Below are positions 26,901 through 36,871 of a stretch of DNA of 64,000 bases, one piece after another. The translations under genes were made by a program, and so were the position numbers. The DNA is taken from contig UZAN01040209.1 of assembly GCA_900618425.1 (NCBI GenBank), positions 1 through 64,000 on the forward strand, in the 5' to 3' direction. Position 1 is the stretch's first letter. Each line of letters begins with the position of its first letter. The stretch comes from Echinostoma caproni. Taxonomy: Eukaryota > Platyhelminthes > Trematoda > Plagiorchiida > Echinostomatidae. Below the pieces are notes generated by a model. The model worked only from the letters and a program-made list of their open reading frames with translations. It searched no databases and was not told the origin of the DNA.

Positions 26901-29900
26901 GATGAAGTCCTGTTGGCGTAAGCCGCGGAGAACGTTGAAGTGCATTAGAAAAAAGTGGAACTGAATGGAACCATGTATCGGACTCGCGATGCGAAAATTG
27001 CCTTGCTGTAGTACACTTCGGTAAAGTAGCGAGTTTCCGCGGAATTATGCATCCGAGGAACTATTGTAGTTGTCAAAGTGCCGTTCAGCCCGAAAGACAA
27101 ATCTTCGGGATACCGCAAAAGCGTGACTTTCGCGTGCGCGCGCACACACAAGCAGTGCTTCGAGTTCTTTAATTGATTGCGATTTTCAAATCCTATAATC
27201 AGTACTTCATGCCCGCTGGAATTGTTTCACTTGATAAGATAAATTTCTGTCCCCGAAAATTCAGTTCTCATCTGACATAACGGTGCAGTATCAGGAATTG
27301 TTTAGTTAGTCAGGTGCAATTTTCAACACTCAAAGAATATTCCTATATGTGTTGGAAAGTGTTACTGCATCAATCGTGTTTTTATGATTGGTCCGTAGAA
27401 GACTTCATTTTGCAAACCGGACAATCTGATTGGTTCACGCTTATATATAAACACCTGTGATTCCCTGCCAAATGAGATTAGTGTCCAGTTGACTAACAAA
27501 ATATGTATCGAGAGCATTTCTTGAAGAACCGACTTTTCACACTATAGAACTGAAGAAGAGTTTATTCGTTGCCTCATAATCCAACAAATAGGCTAAAATG
27601 CGAAAGTCTGCGTTACGTTTGCCACACGCGGTGGGATAGAAAAAGAAATTTTCGATTTTTCATGTAAATTTTTCAGTTTTTAGTTGAGTTTTTGCAACTA
27701 AAATCTGCAAAAGAGAGCACGAGGAGGATTCGGATGTTGCGAGCAGAGTCAATCAGTAACATGACAGTCAACTACAGAACTCAAAGAAACTTCGTGGATA
27801 ATGTGTAGGTTGCTGGAGAAAATTGTTATCGAAACGTATAATCAGCTTTGCGTAACATTTACCGTTATTATATTTTTGGTAGGATTCTTTGGATTACATA
27901 TTTCTTTTTACATCGGAGTCGTTTATATATGCAAGCGCTGATTTCCCCTCGGCTGGTGATGAAACGTTTGCAAGCAAACTGCCAAGCTCGGCGAACAGGC
28001 AAAATGGAAAATGCATCTGAGGTTAATCCCCAGAATATCTTGAGGTAATCTGAATTATAAACAAAACGTCAACGGTTGAACTCTTCTTTTCATATGGTTC
28101 ACATTATCAACATGTATGAAGAACAAAGTTATTATTCATCAAACGCGTTGGCCAAAAAGATGATTATTATAAGGCCAAAAAGACATTGGCAATACATTTG
28201 AGACTAGGAATTTTCGAATGTGATTGATTTGCATCCCAATGAAACCCCGACAGATTGGAACTGCTTGGCAGCGTTTCCAAACTTTTCTGTTCGTTTGTTT
28301 GTTTGCTTGTTTTGTACATCGTGAAATTCACTACCTTCTATTTCTGGTCACAGTTTCCTCAGATAGTCAGATAGTGTCTTCAGTGCTGCATCCATACTCC
28401 ACAAAAAACATGTAAATTTCAACCACTGAGTGGTTTTCCATATGTAAAAAGAGTTTTTTTTCATTGACATAAACGAAAACCATTAGATTTAAACTCTGAC
28501 TGGGCCCTTTTTACTACTATCTCTATGTACTTACTTGAAAAGGATTATTATGTTTATAAAGCGCTTGATTTTTATCATATTATCACTGGTACTAGAAATT
28601 GAAGGTTGCCCGAATGTCAACCTCTCATTCAGCCACTAGTTTCGTGTCTTTGTTGCACTTAAGAAGAAAAGAATCAGTTAAGTGATGGAAGAAAAATAAG
28701 TTGATTGGTGCACATGTCACGTTTTTAAACTAATTTGCACGTTTTTGGAGATGAACAGAAAAGGCACGTAGCAAGGTAAAAATATTAGGCTTGGAAAAAT
28801 CAAACATCGTTCATATCGTTATATGGGAACAGATATTGATGGAGTAAATTTGATAAAATTATGGCTGGTTGATTGAATGTTAACACGGTACACATCAAAT
28901 CTCTCGTGGTCTCATTAGGGAGTAGAGAAGCTGAAATACTTGCTTTAAGAATCCATGCATGTACCTGCTTTCAGATTCTTTTGGTGTTCAACGTTTGTGG
29001 GGTTATAGGGGAAATACATAAATGCATTTGATCAATGCATTTTTTGATGGCCAAACAAGAACACGAAAAATTTGTTTACTACCCTTTAGGACTCCATAGA
29101 TGTTTTGTTACTTTTTGTGTCCCAGCTGGAACACAGTTCATGAACCTTGCATTGCGATGCCAACGGCCTCAACCTCTTACCAAATGGTCAATAGCTAACC
29201 CCTTGAACAGATACTTCAGCATGTTCATATGTTTTGTTAAAGAAATCGTCTAAGCGCAACATTCTAAATGAATACAGCAAGTTGCTCAAACTCTTGATCT
29301 TCCACTGTGCAGCTCAGGGTGATGCCAAGTGTGAGCTTTCAGCCCGAGCGTCTGCGGTTCAAGTCCATTCGAGGACAACGTAAACATGCATATCTCGTAA
29401 GCCTCATATCCGGTACTCTTTTGTGGTCAGCATAAGCAGATGCTCATTACAGATGTAGTGCAGGTGGTTTTCGAAGAATAGGTGTTCTCTGAAGGAGTGA
29501 AAACCATGCATACCAAAATACTGAAGATAACAGTGAGCAGCGCCTCATCCAAGTGAGAATCGAATAGACTAGTCACGCATGAGACATGATGTGAGTGACC
29601 GTTGATTTGGAGTGGGAATCGGATCAACAGTGACTGACGACTTGTTTAGCATGGTTTTCTGTTCAGACAAATGTTCAACCGGTTAAAGTGCCTGATTACT
29701 AGTGAACTGAATATCTCTTCGTAGTTCATCTATACACAAACGGAACGCAACGCAGCCCACTTTCTAATTTTGAGATTAGGAGAATTGAAACGCATCGGAC
29801 TAGAAGAAAAATGTGCTACTTTCCGAGCTTCAAGTAGCTGGCAAGCACGTTTCAATTTTGAACATCAAAAATCGGTTGATTGCTAAGACAATTTGGTATC

Positions 29901-32900
29901 GACAGTGATTGACTTCATCTAGCGTCAACTTTTTATCCCCGTCACCAAAGATGGAGGCCTCTGTGATCTGGTAAGAACAACTTTTCTAGTGCCGGATTTC
30001 AATGAACTATTTTGAAATAGGGAGAAAACACCCACATTTCCAACGATGGCGCAACAGTAACATTTACAGTTCTATCAGTCAATAGTCTGGAAATTCAAAA
30101 AATACACGAACAGTGTTTCGCACTTCACCCTTGGAATTCTAATTTTCATTATTTCTCTTTCTCTAATTGTTTATGTTATTATGCAATAAATTGTTCGGAC
30201 AGGGAAAGTGCCCAATGAAAATAATCCCAAAAAGGAATGATCGAAGACACGCAAATGAGCACAATCCTTCAATGGAGTAATCGTGATTAGGGACTGTCTC
30301 AGGTTCATTCTCTTTTTGGTTTATTAAACTAAATCACCTGGGGGCAATTTGTCCTAGTCAGGCATGCTCTTCTGTCGTCTATCTTATTCATGAAATTGGT
30401 CTTCAAAAACAATGCACACATCGGATTCACTCCTGGGATCTACTCGGTCATTTAGAAAGAAGCAGCGTGCATGATTGTTGGCATATTAGTTATTTTGGTG
30501 AATTTCGGGGACATATGAAACTATGTTTCCTATGGCATTGTTTGCTTCAAATTCGAGCGTGATGATAGTCGGATAGATTTAAATACTGGAATTTCAAACA
30601 TCAGGATGTTTACCTGTGAATCAGATGATGCGAAATTAAAATTCCATTTTAAGCATTTCATCTTTAACTCATCTCAATGACGGACAGGTAAACAAGCTCA
30701 TAAATAATTAGTTACATTAATGAACAGAAAGGTAGTGGAAACAAAAAATACATTCATCAAATCATGAAGTCGATAATAATTTGTTCATAGACTATCACTT
30801 ATATATTTTTTAATCACGGGTTTTATGCCAACCCTGCCGGTCGACGACGTCGATGAGTGACAAACCCCCCCACACAAAATTTCCTCTCTATTATTCAGCA
30901 CCAACTAAAGCCTCAGACATAGAACGAATGATCAACTATCTGTTCCAAGATAGTCATGTTTTAGTCAAAGGGTTTCGGAGGATGATCCCAGGGTGGATAA
31001 GTAAAATATTACAGGAGAACTAGAGCTATTCGTTGGGATATCCAACAAATGTTTGAAAAAAAACAATAAATCAAATTGAAATGGTACCAAATGTCAGAAA
31101 TTCATCTTTTTTGATTATATGATGGATTCATCATGTAAATGAGGCGTGAGTTGAAAAGCTAGGACGCACTGGACAGCTGTTTCGACCTGGTTGGGTCTCA
31201 TCAGCGGTGCAACTCCATCGACCCAGCCGAGAATCGAACCCGTGACCTCACAGGTAAAACGCAAGCATACTACTCACTTGCCTACCGGGTAGTTTATCGG
31301 ACCGTTTATCATTTTGCTTGGATGAGCGAGGACCGATACTCACAAAAAGCTCGCATTGATGGGTTGTGCTTTATCATCTCTATCCACATGCACGCACACA
31401 CGCACACTGTCCTTCGAAGCTTCAAAAAATCGAATGATGCTGATTTTTGTTCACGTTTGTGAAAACGACCTGGAATCACATCGTGTACCAAATCACACCA
31501 TACCAAAATCTGTGACTTTGTGACGTCAGGCGCTCTGGTGCACATCAGTTTGGAAATATGATCACAGATTGTCCCATTTCAGCGGAGACCCAATGTCACC
31601 ATGGTTGACCAGACCGAATACTTCGTTTGAGTAATGTCTGCCGTAAGGAATGTACTTCCCTACACAAGCGATGGTTCCTGTGCGTGTGCGTGTGTGTGTG
31701 TGAAGTGATTTCCGTTGCCGGAAGGTACTGAGATGATGTAGTCTTGTTCAGTGCTTCATTCACTATAGCTGTGTGCCCACATATACCGACAAACATGATC
31801 ACACGCAGCGACATAGAAACATGATTATGCACACTACAGAACAATGGAATTCACAAATCCACGAGCACAGTGAAACAACGACAAAAGAACCATCCAGCAG
31901 TGTTATTCGCACCCTCCCTCGCTCGCACGCACGCGTGCCTTCCCTCTTCCATTGTTAGTCGTTCACTTTCGCTGCCTGACTTGTCTCACATGCATACCAC
32001 TGTAATAACTATGCACACTTCGTAGCAAGAACGATGCTCAAATAATGATTTCTTCTTACCGGGTTTAGTATACCTTGAAAAACGGACTGCACTGTGATCC
32101 GTGAACTTGCGTAACAAGCAATAATTCAGCGTAACAGTTGAACAATCCTATCCAGTCCAATTCTACCCACCCCGTAACTAAGTCTTGTTCAAACATGTGA
32201 TCATTCGTTTGTATTGCAATCATAATAGTTCAAACGATAGTTTGATCAAGGATGTCTTTCCAAAAATGTCTGTACCAAAGTGTATCACCCGAAATTATCG
32301 AATTTCAATAAACTGAAAAGTTGGGAACAGTGGCGGCAATCAATGGATTAAACGAGCGCATAGCTGTGTGTTAATGAGCGTGTTGATTGATGTTGGTCAA
32401 TGTGGGGAATTCCAACCACGATTGAGTAGTATGTATCAAATAGCTGGATATGATGCTATGCAACAACAAATACACTGTATCCATTCTGGAATGAGACGAA
32501 ACCGGTATAGATATAAAGGATGATTTGAGACTTTTTCCGGAAGGGAGAATTGATCATTCAACCGGCTTCCATGTGGTACTGCGAAATAGGGAAAGTTAGA
32601 CTGTGATGGTAAAGGTAGGGCGTCGGCGCCGAAAACGCAATCTCCGGAGTGACAAGTTGGTGGCACTAACCGCTTGGCCAGAGCCACGAAATGTATACAC
32701 TCACATAGAGGAAAAAGTTGTGAAAATAATATACACTGGCACTGGAAAGTTGTTGCCCTTGATCCAGGATGAGTCATTCTCCTACTTTGTGCACGGTCAT
32801 GAAAATATATAACAATCAGTTCCAGATTAAATGCCGAACAAGCAGTATTTTAAATCTGACACGCACAATAGAGGTGCTGAATGAAGCGGTTCGTCTACTT

Positions 32901-35900
32901 CACAAAATACGGTGCAACTTCATTTGACATATGTCATAAAAAAGTTCTGAAGTTGTGAAAAGTTCAGTAACCTTGGTGGGACGCCGCCCATGCTTTTGCG
33001 ATGAACTTAACCTTAGAAGTTCATTCGGTAGACTCCCATGAATTCTAAGGAAAACCTGTAATAGCAGTCAGATTACATGCGACCTAATGGATGCCATATG
33101 CGTCTGTAAGTTGGTTGGGTGATTCAAATGTGAAATGATCAGTGCTATCCGTGTGGTCTCGTAGCTCAGATGGTAGAGTGTGCGTTGTACAAAAGCGAAG
33201 GCGGTGTCCATACGTTGGTTCGGATCCCACTTAGGTTACTGGACTTTTCACAATTCAAACACAAGACTTCAATCTGCCAAACAAAAACTTAAACAATAGA
33301 GTAACTTTTTGTCCAATCACATATACAATAAAGCTTCATATGAAATTTACACGAATTAAATGTAGGGCAAATGTGTAAGTGATCCAACGAGTTGCTAGTG
33401 GATGCCAAACTGAAAACGTGTAACAATGCGTTCGATATATGCGACATTTACCTGGATCTAACCTCCGGACTCAATTTCCAACTGTTCTCTAATGTACATA
33501 CCAGATGTAAGGAAACCAGTACTGATAAAATCTTTTCAAAACTATGAATTAAGCAATGTAGAGAAGGTTTGATTCAGTGAAACCATTTTAAGCATTAAAT
33601 AATTGACATACTACTCTTCAATAGAAATATCACACGGTAATATGGGAGAATGAAGAAACTATTTTACTGTGTTAACCAAAGCTGGATTTAAAATATCAGA
33701 TCCATTAACCACTCTCTCTGTTGCGATGAAAGCTTTTCCTGTTGGCCTGGAAAATGTTCTGATCAATTCCTTTCTTCTACTCAAGACTCAACCACAGTCT
33801 GAGCCCCGGTTGACACCCAAGCCGAAAACCACTGTACTCCAGTTCGTATTATTTAATTCAACAAAATAAGAAGTTCTGTTGTGAAAAATGATTACTATTT
33901 GGGTAAAATATGAGCCGCTTTGGAAGATTTAAGCCAAAACAATATAAGTGAATCCCCTAGACTAAGCCGTAGAACATAAATGTGCAGTAGTCTCTCCCAA
34001 TGTTCACTTATAGCAACATTTATAGTTGACAATACCGCTGACTGAACCATTACTTCTGCTCAGTCAGGTTATAAAACACATTGAACAGTTCAGTTAGCAT
34101 ATTACCATTCTGTCACGCAAGAGCATTTCAGCCTGAAAGTTAGCCGAACCAGAAAACTGAAAACCTAAGGCCTCACCCAATGCATATGTTGTGGAATTCT
34201 GCACCAATTATGATCTATATGAAGATTTTCCCCAGTTTAGAACCATTAGCTCTAATTCGTCTTCTATTTTGTCGATACGCTATATCAAAAGATTTTAGCA
34301 ACCATACGTAACATAAAACGAGCACCGATCAGTTAGTCCTACATGGGTCGACACATCACGTGACTCGGTACGTGAAAGACCAGAGGCGGTCATGCAGACG
34401 ATCAACAACACTTCACCTGGCCCTTTTTACTTTGTTTTTTGTGGTGATGTGAGTAGAACCAACCGCATTCCTGATGTGTTCATATATGACAGATTCTGAG
34501 TTGCACTATGTAATAAAATCTCAAGACTGTCGGTTTAAGGTCGGAAGTCAACCATTTTTTTATTCAACCAGTTGCGTAGTGTGCACGATTGCGCCTGATC
34601 ACGCAAACAAACACACATTGTTAACAATTACCGATTCAAAATCTGAGTGTTTACTTCAAAGTGGCCACAACACTCGGATAGCGCTAGTTCGTGATCAGGC
34701 AGCAGCATGCGAACACAGTCTAACTGGATACTGACTCGAAATACGTATTGTATCACTTTGGAATTTGTGCGTAGTAGAGACACTGAGTGAGTTGGGGTAC
34801 ATACCAGCTGATCAAAACGCTACACTTTGTACAACTGCCAACCCTTTTTAGATGGCCTCAGTAACCAGCTGATTGTCTACCGACGTTTGGCTGTACCAAT
34901 CTTCTACACAGCGACAATGCTAGGTATCCAGTTAGGCACGCGCGCATAAAGTTTTGATGACGGAAATTGCCAAAAGTGAGAATAAAATTATATTATGGTA
35001 TCTCGAAAGATAACTTTAAGTATCCAGTGATTCATGATGGCAGTGTGTGATTTGTGGTCTTCAGACTCAACTTAAAAACAAAGGAAAGCACTATAATTAA
35101 CAGACGGTAGCACACCATGCACAGTCAACATAAAAACATACCAACAACTAATTCATTCTCGAAATACGGAACATGTCACGGACTGGAAGAAGTGTCTGTC
35201 ACATAAGCGAGATGTCTATATATATTTCTTAATCTGAATACCTATGAACTTTCGTAATTGAATAACAGTACCATGTTATAGTTATCCACTCCGAATATTT
35301 GTCGATTATGCCAAACGATAGCAGACTCGTTTCACTTGTGAAGATCGACACGGTTGGTCAATCTAGTTGTGTTTTCGGTCATCGTATGGACAAACTCACA
35401 AGCACTCGTCACTTTTTCACCGGTGTTTATCGTGAAAAATACATACATACGTACATATATATGTGAAATTGACGTCAAATGTATCCATAGCGCACACAAA
35501 CGCCGTTTGGGGAACGAAACACGTGTGTATGCAATCGAACGAAACTCTGCCTGAATTCCATACTCACCTGTCGTGTGAACCGGGATTCCGTTCGAATTAT
35601 TTTTATCGCCACCTGCATGCCTTTCATATGATCCATGGCCAATACAACCTGACCGAAGCTGCCTTTGCCCAAGACGGAAAGTACTTCGAAACGATAGGCA
35701 ATATGGTCATGCTTGATAACTCGATAAAAGTTCTCTGAATCATCGAACACCGGTGTGAGGTCACCTGATGAACAAGAGAGAAGAAGAGAAGGAGAATAGG
35801 ATCTGTTTCTCGTCGGTTAGCAAGCAACCTACTGTTCGAGTTTCTTCGCTCCAGAGCGCCGGAGGTTGATTGATGCTGAGCTGGATGAGGTTGGATGGTG

Positions 35901-36034
35901 GACGGAAGTTGTTGAGAACGATGCTTTTGGGGAATATTCAGCAAAGAATTGGATTTGTTCACCCCGTTTCCATTCCGATCACTGACACCATTGGGCAACG
36001 GGTGTTTATCGGCTACTCGCCCGGCATAGTAAAC
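3716..36034 (-). CDS. Class II DYRK (DYRK2/3/4-like) dual-specificity protein kinase, 5' end missing; join of four exons
   Basis: Dual-specificity Ser/Thr/Tyr kinase of the DYRK family (CMGC group). Exons on the minus strand are 36034-35833, 35764-35568, 25996-25411 and 5922-3716; phases 1, 0 and 1 match at the three joins, giving about 1063 residues. Counting from the first visible residue, a DYRK-type pre-kinase motif (VYYAGRVADKH) opens the fragment, the Gly-rich loop GKGSFGQV lies near 100-107, the ATP lysine (AIK) near 122, the catalytic loop HCDLKPEN near 224, DFG with the DYRK-typical SSC near 279, and the activation loop YPYIQSRFYRAPE with its YxY near 291-293. The C-lobe ends near 507 and a tail of about 556 residues follows. 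By family knowledge the second Tyr of YxY is autophosphorylated during translation. Insertions lie before the kinase (about 55 residues), before DFG (about 35-45) and in the C-lobe (about 25). The start codon and N-terminal exons were not found. DYRK family certain; the exact paralogue is inference. Confidence 0.93.
6129..6221. repeat. Degenerate trinucleotide (GAT/ATG)n tract
   Basis: About 90 nt built from GATGAT, AATGATG and GGTGAT units. It lies 200-300 nt upstream of the acceptor of the last DYRK exon. Open frames on both strands are by-products of the repeat. Confidence 0.75.
9149..9172. repeat. Short (CATT)n microsatellite
   Basis: Five or so consecutive CATT units after TTCG. Confidence 0.7.
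11538..11770. repeat. Compound tetranucleotide satellite: (ATTC)n, (AGTC)n, then TGTC-like units
   Basis: Three successive arrays abut: about ten ATTC units (about 11545-11582), then about 25 AGTC units with few interruptions (about 11583-11690), then a diffuse TGTC/TGTG array (about 11690-11770). Neighbouring arrays differ by one base per unit, which suggests one array arose from another by point change and slippage. The long His-Ser-Phe-Ile and Ser-Val-Ser-Gln frame at 11492-11911 is only the translation of the array. Confidence 0.93.
12131..12162. repeat. (CA)n microsatellite
   Basis: CA dinucleotides interrupted twice by CG. Confidence 0.85.
17868..18450 (+). mobile_element. CR1/Jockey-like LINE reverse transcriptase fragment
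   Basis: An open frame at 17868-18269 carries successive RT blocks: CQHGFRGKEVS, then VMFFDFSEAFGKVSHEWILKKL with the first catalytic Asp, then the FLKTKV block, then SGILQRSVTELL in place of SGVPQGSVLGPLLF. After a frame break the FADD region is degraded (CTDNL at about 18270) and a WQIN block follows at about 18400. No complete YADD box and no 5' or 3' end are visible. It runs directly into a Penelope-like fragment, suggesting nested or adjacent insertion inside the kinase intron. Confidence 0.8.
18481..19650 (+). mobile_element. Penelope-like element (PLE) reverse transcriptase fragment
   Basis: The frame at 18481-18869 aligns by eye with the N-terminal half of PLE RTs: CFILSMDEVPHQTLAPWLDRFI matches the PIVSxxGTPYHxLAKWL block and ADEMVRQTIPRSKWDGVIC matches the EFVxxIRxxxxxxDxMVSFD block. 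After a short gap, DSLAMGSPI (about 18885) matches the PLE GxAMGSPLGP box and RRCVDDKFAVV (about 18970) is the RYVDDIF catalytic box with CVDD instead of YVDD. The frame at 19018-19227 then matches the HPSLKFTxE to STWTGQYxHFxSxxPLxYKR region. Weak similarity (AGISEGLRD) continues to about 19500-19650. Many frameshifts; no endonuclease domain attached. Inactive. Confidence 0.75.
19785..19940 (-). mobile_element. Hammerhead-carrying short interspersed repeat, copy 3 (near-intact ribozyme)
   Basis: Hammerhead region 19854-19810 on the minus strand: stem I GCACTG/CGGTGC pairs fully with one wobble, CTGATGA is intact, stem II GGCT/GGTT can form with wobbles, but GAAA reads GAAT and stem III is AGGCTA. 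B-box-like sequence lies at about 19900-19890. The final A of GAAA is needed in the core, so this copy is probably dead. Confidence 0.75.
20083..20150 (+). repeat. Isolated tRNA-like head of the hammerhead repeat
   Basis: Begins GATCAGTTGCTCGGTAG and continues through GCTTGCGTTCTACCTGTGAGG, the same head as in the 41.7 kb copy, but the hammerhead body is absent downstream. It is head to head with the copy at 19785-19940, 140 bp away. Confidence 0.65.
20440..20860 (+). mobile_element. Degenerate LINE 3' fragment
   Basis: On the plus strand KRVQRSP and MPKGKWRVSG resemble the ERVQRRAT and LxLPSLxYRR blocks downstream of LINE RT domains, and GDDKVFKRKFEAV (about 20805-20850) matches the DKMFKRKLDSV end seen at 240-270. 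Several stops and shifts. It is related to the 1-304 copy. Confidence 0.5.
25411..25996 (-). CDS. DYRK kinase exon: catalytic core
   Basis: This 586-nt exon has the acceptor TACACAG at 26003-25997 and the donor GTAAGT at 25410-25405. It begins AREEIRILEEL, continuing RQ of the previous exon as in other DYRKs (QAAEEIRILE), and covers the alpha-C helix, the hinge (MTFELLSINLYDLL), the catalytic loop HCDLKPEN, DFG and the YPYIQSRFYRAPE activation loop through the DIWSFGC motif to AELIN. An acidic, Asn-rich insertion of about 40 residues separates ENVLL from IKLIDFG; human DYRK2 has only a few residues there. All catalytic residues are present. Confidence 0.96.
29318..29368 (+). repeat. tRNA-like sequence with Pol III boxes
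   Basis: A-box-like TGATGCCAAGT at about 29319-29329 and a perfect B box GGTTCAAGTCC at 29356-29366. No paired acceptor stem, so a SINE head or tRNA relic. Confidence 0.4.
31128..31302 (-). mobile_element. Hammerhead-carrying short interspersed repeat, copy 4 (intact core)
   Basis: About 175 bp on the minus strand: an A-box-like TAGGCAAGTGA (31284-31274), a perfect B box GGTTCGATTC (31240-31231), then the hammerhead (31210-31166) and a 3' tail ending in the shared ACTCACGCCTCATTTAC block. The tRNA-like head suggests Pol III transcription and non-autonomous mobilisation. The repeat is in the same sense as the kinase gene, so it is also present in the kinase pre-mRNA. Confidence 0.88.
31166..31210 (-). 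ncRNA. Hammerhead self-cleaving ribozyme, intact core
   Basis: Read on the minus strand: stem I GCACCG with CAGTGC (one C-A mismatch), core CTGATGA, stem II GACC/GGTC with loop CAACCA, core GAAA, stem III CAGCTG (self-complementary, no loop), then TC at the cleavage site, predicted between 31172 and 31171. All invariant hammerhead positions are present. Because stem III has no loop, efficient cleavage would need a dimer or extended pairing, as known for other minimal retroelement hammerheads. Activity is inference. Confidence 0.88.
31679..31702. repeat. (GT)n microsatellite
   Basis: GT dinucleotides with two GC interruptions. Confidence 0.75.
32640..32685 (-). repeat. tRNA-like 5' half with perfect A box
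   Basis: The minus strand has TGGCCAAGCGG (32680-32670), an exact A-box match as in Ser/Leu tRNAs, followed by GTTAGTGCC. No B box or 3' half follows, so a tRNA-derived repeat head. Confidence 0.4.
33155..33237 (+). tRNA. tRNA-like cloverleaf, probably a pseudogene or SINE head
   Basis: D stem GCTC/GAGT (33164-33167, 33176-33179), a possible anticodon stem CGTT/AGCG around a 7-nt loop with T33 and ACA at the anticodon positions, a long variable region, and a T arm GTTGG/CCCAC around TTCGGAT (33214-33230). The acceptor strands GGTCTCG and TTAGGTT pair mostly by wobble with one mismatch, and an ACA anticodon is unusual. A functional tRNA is unlikely. Confidence 0.4.
35568..35764 (-). CDS. DYRK kinase exon: N-lobe with glycine-rich loop
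   Basis: This 197-nt exon lies between a TTCATCAG acceptor preceded by a long pyrimidine tract (35765 upward) and a perfect GTGAGT donor at 35567-35562. It encodes the run-in to the kinase domain (HDHIAYRFEVL), the Gly-rich loop GKGSFGQV and the ATP-anchoring lysine in VAIKIIR, ending at RFTRQ exactly where vertebrate DYRK2 has FHRQ. The intron separating it from the previous exon is only 68 nt (35765-35832), against 9.6 kb for the next one. Confidence 0.93.
35833..36034 (-). CDS. DYRK kinase exon: pre-kinase segment with insertion
   Basis: This 202-nt exon starts after a CACACAG acceptor at 36041-36035 and reads phase 0. Its first residues, VYYAGRVADKH, align with the IYFVGPNAKKR stretch of the DYRK N-terminal autophosphorylation-accessory region. 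The following 55 or so residues (Asn, Gln, His and Ser rich) replace the short GVIGGPNN stretch of animal DYRK2 and look like a lineage insertion. The donor is GTAGGT at 35832-35827; it leaves one base that joins GT of the next exon to make a Ser codon. The preceding exon should end just before VYY with a donor in phase 0; I could not locate it. Confidence 0.72.
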
Positions 36035-36799
36035 CTGTGTGATAGAGAATCGATAGAACAGAAGCGTTGTACCGTAATCTAATAACTATAGTGCCGAAGC
36101 ATAATCCATCTTTACAATCGAAGTAAACCAAAGTGGAAATAGTGCTATTCGTAATGGCAATCTTTTAAACATTTTCTTTTCTTTTCGACCAATCAGTAAT
36201 CCGATCGTGAGTTGTATGTTCCACCTTTTGAACTTTTCCCGGTCACAAATGGAAGGTATAAAATCTCAAACATATGAGTGTTATACGCTTTCAAGGTCAA
36301 GTAGTCACTTCTTTCGCCAGAAGCTTATTTAAACACAGTTGCCTGAGTTCGACAGTGGCTTCAGTGGTAAGGTGCTATGAAGTATTTCCCACCCACAAAC
36401 TAAATACGACTTTCAACATCATTACGACTATAAATAACTGCGGAAAATTTGTGCAATTCACACTGGTTGGATAGTACCAGTGAAATGTTGAACGGTATTT
36501 TGACCACTGCAATACATTACTACAGATAAGTGCTGCTAAGTGAAAACAATGGGAAACCGAACTGAATTAACTTAAGTGCAAAGTAATCCATAGTTACAAT
36601 ATATCATGATGGAAGAAGGCGGGGAAAAAGGTGTTTTTTAGACCACACTGCATCTTAATCCGAACTTGACCTATCACAGACAAATTCTCCGTCACACGCA
36701 CATTTTGGTTCCTCTCCGAATAAATCGTGAGTGTACGTTGACAGTGTTCTGTTCTGACTGAGATCTGCCATCGTACATGAATGATTTAACCCAAGAATG

Positions 36800-36871
36800 A
36801 GTAGCGGTGCTCGAGTGGTGATTGTCGAACTAACCGCCTAGGAGTCCGGAGTTCAAACTCTGCCATCACTT
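36800..36871 (+). repeat. tRNA-like repeat head
   Basis: A box TGCTCGAGTGG (36808-36818) and a B-box-like GTTCAAACTC (36851-36860). The sequence after it (TGCCATCACTTCTC) resembles that following the 38.34 kb copy, so both belong to one tRNA-derived repeat family. An AATAAA-containing AT-rich end lies near 36960. Confidence 0.5.

Larger units (their letters stand above)
25997..35567 (-). other. 9.6 kb intron of the DYRK gene
   Basis: Bounded by GTGAGT (35567-35562) and TACACAG (26003-25997). It contains one hammerhead repeat with an intact core (31128-31300), three tRNA-like sequences (29320, 32670, 33155) and a GT tract (31679-31702). The rest shows nothing I recognise. Confidence 0.8.

Noticed and set aside
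32480..32520. GAGACGAAACCGG as a hammerhead core half
   Set aside because: No CTGATGA partner upstream; it reads CTGGAATGAG.
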